Source: Nitrososphaerota archaeon (GTDB lineage Archaea > Thermoproteota > Bathyarchaeia > Bathyarchaeales > Bathycorpusculaceae). From it: a stretch of DNA of 7,051 bases. The notes below the pieces were generated by a model, which saw only the letters and a program-made list of their open reading frames with translations, had not been told where the DNA came from and ran no database searches. The DNA lies in contig JAITCR010000037.1 of the NCBI GenBank assembly GCA_031282985.1, forward strand, positions 1-7,051, in the 5' to 3' direction. Positions 1 to 5,042 of the stretch are shown piece after piece. The position numbers and the translations under genes are program-made. Numbering within the stretch: the first letter of the stretch is position 1; the number at the start of each line of letters is the position of its first letter.

Positions 1-803
1 ATACCCCCACATAAGCTCAACAGAATTAAAATCCGGCAAATAAACCGGCAAAAACAACACCCAACCCAAGCTCACCCAAAACCCCCTACCAACATTGAAG
101 TATGCACCGAAAAATTATCCGCCAACACTAACAACACATCCTCGGTCCAAACGCAGGAATAAGACAAACCCGCAAATACTGTACAAACAACTCTTGTGTA
201 GTGACCCTTCAAAAACAAACACTACTTTTCCCCATTCAACCGAACCGCCGACACCATAGATTGACGCTTAAATCGCACATCCTTAATGCCTCGTGTATTC
301 TTTGGTTTGATTTAGCGCGACTATAAAAGCGAGTGTAGGCGAGGTTTATGGAGCTTTCATCAAGAAAAACCAGCTTTGCAACTTGTAACTTTGGTTGGTT
401 TTCACGCCAGAGCGCCCTCTCTTTTATGGTGGAGGGTTTTTCTTGTTCTTTGGGTGGAATGTATTTTTTTAAAAGTGTAACCAAGTGCTACATGTCGTTT
501 GCTAAGAGCTACTGTGCTTATGTGCAGGTTGAATTCTGCGATCAGCTCTTTTAGGGTTATGTCGGGTGTTGTTTCGATTTTTTGGTGATTTGGTCCATGG
601 TTTGCTGTGTTACCAGTTTTTTTCTTGAGTGCGTGGTCTTGGTTGTATGGATTCGGTGTTTTTGTGCATGCCCATATTTTTGTAACTGTGTTTTGGCTTA
701 TTACGAGCCAGTTGGCTGGTCTTTTTCATTTGCGTAATTTTGTTTGTGATGGATTATTTTTTTCTCTAATTTCCTTTGATGGGGGATTTGGCAATATAAA
801 CAC
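1..803 (-). pseudogene. Decayed IS630-family transposase, cut by left edge
   Basis: Reading the minus strand and jumping between frames recovers most of an IS630/Tc1-mariner-type DDE transposase. In order: an N-terminal helix-turn-helix (KEIREK, IIHHKQNYANEK, then WLVISQNTVTKIW, about 780-660), a second HTH-like stretch (TPDITLKELIAEFNL then LGYTFKK, about 575-470), the first catalytic Asp in LVFLDESS (about 360), RFYSRAKSNQRIHEAL (about 300), the second Asp in LADNFSVH (about 120), and the catalytic Glu context PDFNSVELMWGY (about 35-1). At least five frame changes and a stop near 220 separate these blocks, so it is inactive. The longest open piece is 484-236. The C-terminal tail lies outside the window. 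The start is uncertain: GTG at 803 or TTG at 794 fit best. The family call rests on motif order and is fairly secure. Confidence 0.85.
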
Positions 804-970
804 CACAAACGTAATACACACCGCTAGTTATATAGTTAACGAAAAGTTATGTTGCTATAACTATGTGTACTTTGGAGAAATCTTCGTTTTTATGTTATTT
901 TGCACGCAAACAATGTCTCGGTTATTGTGCTGCAAACACTTTCCACCATCATTGAAAACCGCAATAGTAG

Positions 971-1057
971 TTAACTAAAAGTTGCACTGCCATATATCAT
1001 CAGCAATAAGGCTATTATTTCTTTTTTGCTGAGTTTTTCTAAATCTGACCGGTTCAT
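971..1057 (-). pseudogene. Possible N-terminal fragment of a transposase (28 codons)
   Basis: The minus strand from ATG at 1057 reads MNRSDLEKLSKKEIIALLL and ends nine residues later at TAA (971-973). A charged opening of the type 'LEKLSKEELIxLLL' is common at the N-terminus of several transposase families, where it begins a coiled-coil or helical lead. Here the frame stops after 28 residues, so if the resemblance is real it is only the first part of a lost gene. No Shine-Dalgarno sequence is obvious. It could equally be a chance ORF. The call is an inference from wording, supported mildly by the surrounding insertion-sequence debris on the same strand. Confidence 0.3.
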
Positions 1058-1136
1058 AGCATTTACTCGCTCTACCCCAATAATGGTACTATGTAAACAA
1101 TGTGTACATCAAAAACTCAAAAAACACTACCCAACT

Positions 1137-1151
1137 AAACAGTTACTGTTT
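1137..1151. promoter_or_regulatory. Perfect palindrome upstream of metK promoter, possible operator
   Basis: AAACAGT-T-ACTGTTT is a perfect dyad with 7-base arms and a one-base centre, about 56 bases upstream of the metK TATA-like box. A small CTGA/TCAG dyad (1157-1169) follows. Position and symmetry would suit a dimeric regulator, but palindromes of this size are expected by chance a few times in a window this size. Confidence 0.25.
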
Positions 1152-1199
1152 TTTAACTGAGCGTTTCAGAAAGGCTTTTAAGAAAAACACCTGATTAAC

Positions 1200-1207
1200 T
1201 ATAAATT
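1200..1207 (+). promoter_or_regulatory. TATA-like box of metK
   Basis: TATAAATT starts 35 bases before the metK ATG. Archaeal transcription usually starts about 25 bases downstream of the TATA centre, which puts the transcript start only a few bases before the ATG. The mRNA would then be leaderless or nearly so, which fits the weak Shine-Dalgarno sequence (GAAGGG at 1222-1227). Confidence 0.5.
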
Positions 1208-1234
1208 AATTCAAGTGATGAAGAAGGGTTTCCA

Positions 1235-2404
1235 ATGAAAATAGACGGAAAATATTTATTCACATCCGAATCTGTCGGCGAAGGTCATCCAGATAAGGTT
1301 GCAGACCAAATTTCTGACAGCGTTTTAGATGCAATACTTACAAAAGATCCTAAGGCAAGAGTTGACTGTGAAACACTTGTCATGCAAGGAACTGTAATGA
1401 TTACAGGACAAATTACTACAGGTGCATCCGTGAATATCCCAACGATTGTTCGACAAACTCTAAAAGAAATTGGGTTTGATAATGCTAAAGATGGTCTTGA
1501 CTGGGAAACATGTGGTATTCTTGTTTCATTAACTGAACAGTCACCGGACATTGCTATGGGTGTTGACGAATCGATTGGTCATGATCAAGGTGCGGGTGAT
1601 CAAGGTATGGTTTTTGGTTATGCTTCAAATGAAACAAAAGAGCTTATGCCTCTCCCAATTCTGTTATCTCACAAAATTGTTAAACGCTTAGCTGAAGTGC
1701 GCAAAAACGGCGAAATGCCCTACTTGCGTCCAGACTGCAAATCACAAGTTACCATACAATATGAGAATGGTAAACCAAAATGTGTAAAAACAGTTGTCAT
1801 AGCTGCACAAAACAATGGTTCAGTCGAAGATGCCATTCTAAAACAGCAAATAATTGAAAACGTAATAAAACACGTTATCCCTGCAAACTTGATACCTGAA
1901 GACATAAAATACGTTATCAACGGCACTGGCAGATTCGTCATCGGTGGAACTCTGGCAGACTCAGGGTTAACAGGCAGAAAAATCATCGTCGATACCTACG
2001 GTGGTGTAGGAAGCCATGGAGGCGGGTGCTTTAGCGGAAAAGACCCCTCAAAAGTTGACAGAAGCGGCTGCTATATGGCACGATACATCGCAAAAAACAT
2101 TGTTGCAGCAGGCTTAGCAGACCAATGCCAAGTACAAATCAGCTACGCCATAGGTGTAGCGCAACCCATCTCCGTACTAGTCAACACCTTTGAGACAGGA
2201 AAAATTCCTGATTCACAAATACTTGATTTGGTGCTGAAAAACTTTGATATGCGACCACGTGCAATCATTGACCAGCTTAGCCTACAGCGGCCTATATACA
2301 AAAAAACCGCGTCTTTTGGACACTTTGGTAGAGACGATGTGGATTTTCCATGGGAAAAATGTGACAAAGCTGTAAGTCTGTCTAAAGCCTTGGAAACAGC
2401 CTGA
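1235..2404 (+). CDS. metK: S-adenosylmethionine synthetase, bacterial-type MetK
   Basis: Makes S-adenosylmethionine from methionine and ATP in the cytoplasm, releasing phosphate and pyrophosphate, and so supplies the methyl donor for RNA, DNA, protein and cofactor methylation. The 389 residues match the usual length of bacterial/eukaryotic MetK. Visible hallmarks: GHPDK (17-21) for ATP and methionine binding, GAGDQG (119-124), TGRFVIGG (231-238), LTGRK (245-249), the glycine-rich loop HGGGCFSGKD (261-270), and near the C-terminus GHFGRDD and FPWEK. The loop normally reads GGGAFSGKD, so Ala is replaced by Cys265. Other departures are QN where QH is usual (192-193) and GGTLAD where GGPxGD is usual. 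Catalytic Lys269, Asp270 and Arg248-Lys249 remain. Most archaea carry the unrelated-looking archaeal MAT family (COG1812) instead, so this copy was probably acquired from bacteria. The ATG at 1235 begins exactly where family homology starts. Confidence 0.96.
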   Translation: MKIDGKYLFTSESVGEGHPDKVADQISDSVLDAILTKDPKARVDCETLVMQGTVMITGQITTGASVNIPTIVRQTLKEIGFDNAKDGLDWETCGILVSLTEQSPDIAMGVDESIGHDQGAGDQGMVFGYASNETKELMPLPILLSHKIVKRLAEVRKNGEMPYLRPDCKSQVTIQYENGKPKCVKTVVIAAQNNGSVEDAILKQQIIENVIKHVIPANLIPEDIKYVINGTGRFVIGGTLADSGLTGRKIIVDTYGGVGSHGGGCFSGKDPSKVDRSGCYMARYIAKNIVAAGLADQCQVQISYAIGVAQPISVLVNTFETGKIPDSQILDLVLKNFDMRPRAIIDQLSLQRPIYKKTASFGHFGRDDVDFPWEKCDKAVSLSKALETA

Positions 2405-2515
2405 GGATTAGTTAGGAAATAACTTGTTCAGGTTAGTGGTTGAATTCCCTGTTTTCCTTGGAAAATACCGTCCCATGTAATGATGAAATGGCCAAGTTAT
2501 TTTTTAACTGATCCT
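2404..2515 (+). ncRNA. Long hairpin RNA element directly after metK
   Basis: Bases 2404-2426 pair with 2493-2515 without interruption: 23 consecutive pairs, 20 Watson-Crick and 3 G-U (2409/2510, 2415/2504, 2416/2503). After one U/C mismatch (2427/2492) three more pairs form (2428-2430 with 2489-2491). The 58-base interior contains a second hairpin, 2450-2456 with 2461-2467, closed by a CTTG loop. All three non-Watson-Crick positions pair as G-U only in plus-strand RNA; in minus-strand RNA they would be C/A mismatches. That favours a functional RNA transcribed with metK. The outermost pair uses the last base of the metK TGA stop codon. Possible roles are mRNA 3'-end protection, processing, termination control, or a small RNA released from the 3' UTR. 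The alternative is a 112-bp MITE-like element with 23-bp terminal inverted repeats; no target duplication is visible. Confidence 0.6.
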
Positions 2516-2571
2516 AACACAATCAAACATAAATTAAACCACAACAACATAAAACAACCCCATCACAATAT

Positions 2572-2780
2572 TCATAATTTCCGAAGAGGTCTCATGTAGT
2601 AGGTTTTGCAGTGTTTGCATGGTATCTTTGGTGTCCGGTTGTGTGGTATTTGCCTTGTTTGACGATGTATTTGTCCTGTTTTTTTAAGTAGTGGGTGCCT
2701 TTGGAGTTTTGGCATACCGCATCGTTTTGGTTTTTTGGTTTTCCTTTCAGCACATTTTTCATTGGTGATGCATAAAGCAA
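2572..2780 (-). pseudogene. Zinc-ribbon N-terminal fragment of a transposase
   Basis: On the minus strand a reading frame from 2780 gives VCQNSKGTHYLKK then KYIVKQGKYHTTGHQRY, followed after a one-base deletion near 2619 by CKHCKTYYMRPLRKL and a stop at 2572-2574. Together these form the zinc-ribbon module (C-x2-C, then K.GK, then QRY.C-x2-C) found at the N-terminus of IS1-like, IS1595-like and related DDE transposases. The first pair is already damaged, with Ser in place of the second Cys (CQNS). No catalytic domain follows, so this is a broken, truncated relic. The exact IS family cannot be decided from this module alone. It points opposite to metK and lysS, and a second relic lies just upstream of it on the other strand. 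Confidence 0.65.
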
Positions 2781-2809
2781 CCGAGCTACATAACTCTATC
2801 GTATATTAG

Positions 2810-3009
2810 GACACTGCCAAAAGACCGTTAACTATGGAAGATAGGGCATTCAATCATAGAGTTTCAAGTGAATGTGTGTTAAATGAGCACGTAATCGGTT
2901 TGATTAAGCGGTTTAAAATTGTGTCAGATTGTTATCGCAACAGCGCAAACGCTTTAGCCTACGATTCAGCCTTATCGCAGGCATCTGCAACTACGAGCAG
3001 GAAACATAA
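2810..3009 (+). pseudogene. C-terminal fragment of an IS5-type (DDE_Tnp_4) transposase
   Basis: The frame from 2810 reads AKRPLTMEDRAFNHRVSSE then EHVIGLIKRFKIVSDCYRN. After a frameshift near 2940 the sequence continues in the next frame as RKRFSLRFSLIAGICNYEQET with TAA at 3007-3009. This matches the end of the DDE_Tnp_4 transposase domain: 'R.VEHVIGRLKRFRI', then 'YRNRRKRF.LRF.LIAGI.NYEL'. The Glu in EHVIG (codon 2885-2887) is the third catalytic acid. Only about the last 65 residues survive; the frame is closed by TAG at 2807-2809 and no earlier domain is visible. An ORF starting at ATG 2834 and running to 3070 is therefore not a real gene, because it leaves the homologous frame after codon 36. 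The fragment is inactive. Confidence 0.75.
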
Positions 3010-3158
3010 GTTATGCAAGAAGTCTAATGGATTGAAATCCTTATTAAAAATAGTGTGTTTAGCCATTTAAATGGGCTGAGATGAACGTTTTCAAATCGTG
3101 TTTTAGGGTTAGCCTTATTTAAAAGATGTTTAATTGTGGAAATGGAATAAAACATTTT

Positions 3159-3166
3159 TTTATAAC
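3159..3166 (+). promoter_or_regulatory. TATA-like box of lysS
   Basis: A T-rich run leads into TTTATAAC starting at 3159, 43 bases before the lysS TTG. An expected start about 25 bases downstream of the box centre gives a leader of roughly 15 bases that includes the purine-rich AGAAGG at 3186-3191, a possible weak Shine-Dalgarno sequence. Confidence 0.45.
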
Positions 3167-3201
3167 TAATACACAGCTATGGTACAGAAGGCAGAGCAGA
3201 A

Positions 3202-4818
3202 TTGAGTGAAGAAACAACAAGCGCCACTATTGGTCACGGAACATGGTATGATATGATGGCCCAAAAGGTTATTGAACGCGAAAAACAATTGGGCCGAAAT
3301 ACGAGTTTACTTCGAACAGAAATGGGTTTGGGTGCTTCAGGTTTTCCACATATTGGAAGTTTAGGAGACGCTGCACGTTCCAACGCTGTAGCATTGGCTT
3401 TAAAAAATTTAGGTTACAACTCTGAACTTATTGCCTATTGTGATGATAAAGACGGTTTAAGGAAAGTTCCAGCTGGGCTTACACATGCTAACTTAGACAA
3501 GTATCTTGGATACCCCGTTTCAGACATTCCCGACCCGTTTGGTTGCCATGAAAGTTATGGCAAACATATGAGTAGTCTACTACTCGAGGCGCTGGATAAA
3601 TGTGGAATTCAATATCGATATTATTCTGCAAACGAAGTCTACAAAACGGGGTTACTGCTCAAAGAAATTCGAGACCTGTTAACTAATGCACAAAAAGTCG
3701 GCAAAATAGTCCAAGAAGAAGTGGGACAAGAAACATACACAGAAGTTTTACCCTACTTCGCAATATGCGAAAAATGCGGACACCTATACACTACAAGAGC
3801 CTATATATTCGACACTAAAACTGACAAAGTCCTCTACAAATGTATTGGGCTTGAAATTAAAGGTAAGATTATCTCTGGGTGTGGTCATGAAGGTGAAACA
3901 GATATCAAGAGCGGTAACGGCAAGCTAACTTGGAAAAGTGAATTTGCAGCCCGATGGAGAATCCTAGACATCCGATTTGAAGCCTACGGCAAAGATATCG
4001 CTGACTCTGTACGCATCAACGATCGTATCAGTCGCGAAGTGTTAGAATTTGAACCGCCAAGCCACGCAAAATACGAAATGTTTCTCGATAAAGGCGGCAA
4101 GAAAATCTCTAAATCAGCTGGAAATGTGTTTACACCACAAATCTGGTTCCAATATGGTTCTCCGCAATCACTGCTATTATTAATGCTCAAACGGTTCGTC
4201 GGCACCCGTAGTATAGATGTTTCAGATATTCCATTATATATGAATGAACTTGATGAACTCGAAGATGTCTATTTCAACAAAAAGCAATTAAACCAAAAAG
4301 AAACTATACGCCTAAAAGGCCTCTATCGGTACTGCTGGGTAATGAAAACACCTGAAAAACCAAGCATCCACGTGCCTTACAATTTATTAGCATTTCTTGC
4401 CAAAATGGCCCCAAAAGAATGCTTAAACGACTATGTTGCTGAGAAACTACAAATCTACGGTTACTTACAAAAGAACCCAAAAATCGACGAAAATCTAACT
4501 AAACGTATAGAATATACACAAAATTGGTCATGCGACTTTGAAGAAATCAAAGAAACAGTTATCACACTAAACTCAGAAACTAAAAAAGCAGTCACTGAAC
4601 TGCTCCAAAAATTGCCTACTGCTGACGATCCTGACAAAATCCAAAATGCTATTTTCAACGCCGCAAAAAACAATGGACTCAAACCCAGTGACTTCTTTAA
4701 AACGCTTTATGCAGTTTTGATGGGTGCACCTCAAGGTCCGCGTTTAGGTCCATATGTTTTAGCTATGGGCAAGCAAAACGTTTCCAAAGCTCTTGAAAGA
4801 GCTTTAAACAAGCAGTAA
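3202..4818 (+). CDS. lysS: Lysyl-tRNA synthetase, class I (archaeal type)
   Basis: Charges tRNA-Lys with lysine using ATP, in the cytoplasm. The 538 residues have the class I layout: a Rossmann catalytic domain with the HIGH-type motif as PHIGS (49-53), a substrate-binding stretch YCDDKDGLRKVP (79-90), IPDPFGCHESYG after it, a zinc-binding insert with Cys189/Cys192 and Cys214/Cys227-His229, and the KMSKS-type loop as KKISKSAGN (300-308). The helical C-terminal half, which binds the anticodon, ends with GAPQGPRLGPYVLAMG. Class I LysRS is typical of archaea and rare in bacteria, and the GASGFPHIGSLGDAAR wording recalls thaumarchaeal enzymes. The start is TTG at 3202; the next in-frame Met residues (18, 19) lie inside the conserved helix before the catalytic fold, so the TTG is preferred. 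It has its own promoter and is not an operon with metK. Confidence 0.95.
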   Translation: MSEETTSATIGHGTWYDMMAQKVIEREKQLGRNTSLLRTEMGLGASGFPHIGSLGDAARSNAVALALKNLGYNSELIAYCDDKDGLRKVPAGLTHANLDKYLGYPVSDIPDPFGCHESYGKHMSSLLLEALDKCGIQYRYYSANEVYKTGLLLKEIRDLLTNAQKVGKIVQEEVGQETYTEVLPYFAICEKCGHLYTTRAYIFDTKTDKVLYKCIGLEIKGKIISGCGHEGETDIKSGNGKLTWKSEFAARWRILDIRFEAYGKDIADSVRINDRISREVLEFEPPSHAKYEMFLDKGGKKISKSAGNVFTPQIWFQYGSPQSLLLLMLKRFVGTRSIDVSDIPLYMNELDELEDVYFNKKQLNQKETIRLKGLYRYCWVMKTPEKPSIHVPYNLLAFLAKMAPKECLNDYVAEKLQIYGYLQKNPKIDENLTKRIEYTQNWSCDFEEIKETVITLNSETKKAVTELLQKLPTADDPDKIQNAIFNAAKNNGLKPSDFFKTLYAVLMGAPQGPRLGPYVLAMGKQNVSKALERALNKQ

Positions 4819-4837
4819 ACTGCTAAAATACTTTTTT
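4811..4837 (+). terminator. Hairpin plus T-run at the lysS stop codon
   Basis: AGCAGTAAACTGCT (4811-4824) is a perfect dyad whose loop contains the lysS TAA stop (4816-4818). It is followed seven bases later by six T residues (4832-4837). The T-run alone would suit archaeal termination, and the dyad gives it a bacterial-like intrinsic terminator shape. The stem has only five or six pairs, so the hairpin's role is uncertain. Confidence 0.5.
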
Positions 4838-4888
4838 GCTCCTTGAGGCAGAGTGGTAAAAAATTAAACTGCTGTTTGTATGAGTCAG

Positions 4889-4898
4889 GTTTATTTAG
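4889..4898 (+). promoter_or_regulatory. TATA-like box of tRNA-Arg
   Basis: GTTTATTTAG at 4889-4898 is centred about 32 bases upstream of the first tRNA base. The expected transcript start, about 25 bases from the box centre, falls a few bases before the mature 5' end at 4926, leaving a short 5' leader for RNase P. Confidence 0.45.
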
Positions 4899-4925
4899 CT
4901 CTGGTTGTAACTTAGTGTCAGTTCT

Positions 4926-5001
4926 GGGCCTGTCGTCTAGCACGGATTATGACACCAGCCTGCGGAGCTGGAGGTCTTGGGTTCAAATCCCAGCGGGCCC
5001 G
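4926..5001 (+). tRNA. tRNA-Arg, anticodon GCG
   Basis: All four arms fold. The acceptor 4926-4932 pairs with 4994-5000 (one G-U). The D arm is 4935-4937 with 4951-4953, and its loop carries the G18G19 pair (4944-4945). The anticodon stem 4955-4959 pairs with 4967-4971 around loop CTGCGGA, giving anticodon GCG at 4962-4964, which reads CGC and, by wobble/modification, CGU. The T arm is 4977-4981 with 4989-4993 around TTCAAAT. The discriminator is G5001, and CCA is encoded at 5002-5004, so end addition is not required. No intron is present. The gene lies 107 bases after lysS with its own TATA-like box. Confidence 0.95.
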
Positions 5002-5021
5002 CCATCAATTTTCATACTGAT

Positions 5022-5030
5022 TATTTTTAA
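5022..5030 (+). terminator. T-run after tRNA-Arg
   Basis: TATTTTTAA at 5022-5030 contains five T residues 20 bases after the encoded CCA, before the convergent antiporter gene ends. A T-run like this is the usual archaeal termination signal. It lies in a gap of only about 40 bases between converging transcripts. Confidence 0.4.
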
Positions 5031-5042
5031 CTCATTATAGTA

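Larger units (their letters stand above)
804..1234. other. Intergenic region between IS630 relic and metK
   Basis: This 431-base gap has no convincing complete gene. It contains a short possible transposase relic (971-1057, minus), a 15/16 direct repeat (833-848 and 968-983, core TAGTTAAC then AAAAGTT) that may be chance, the palindrome at 1137-1151 and the metK core promoter. A plus-strand open frame crossing 607-978 lies mainly over the IS630 relic, has no recognisable motif and is rich in Phe, Cys and Val, as expected for a shadow frame. Confidence 0.6.

Noticed and set aside
348..554. A 68-codon plus-strand open frame.
   Set aside because: It is antisense to the DESS and HTH regions of the IS630 relic; a shadow frame.
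607..978. A 123-codon plus-strand open frame.
   Set aside because: It runs mostly antisense to the IS630 relic, whose protein motifs are clear on the minus strand, and it has no motif or ribosome site of its own.
833..983. Near-identical 16-base direct repeat (833-848 and 968-983), each preceded by ACCGC.
   Set aside because: The spacing to ACCGC differs (8 and 5 bases) and a 15/16 match is near chance level here; it does not fit a clear IS end or array.
1149..2511. The 12-mer TTTTTTAACTGA occurs both upstream (1149-1160) and downstream (2500-2511) of metK, suggesting flanking repeats of a mobile unit.
   Set aside because: Exact 12-base matches in AT-rich sequence of this length are expected a few times by chance, and the flanks do not extend the match.
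2480..2511. C/D box guide RNA (ATGATGA and CTGA).
   Set aside because: Only one C-like and one D-like box, with the D box buried in the long stem and no internal C'/D' pair.
2792..2863. Inverted repeat AACTCTAT / ATAGAGTT.
   Set aside because: Only 8 bases, interrupted by a 56-base spacer inside a decayed transposase region; compatible with chance.
4843..5040. A 65-codon plus-strand open frame covering the tRNA.
   Set aside because: It reads straight through the folded tRNA-Arg, so translation is implausible.
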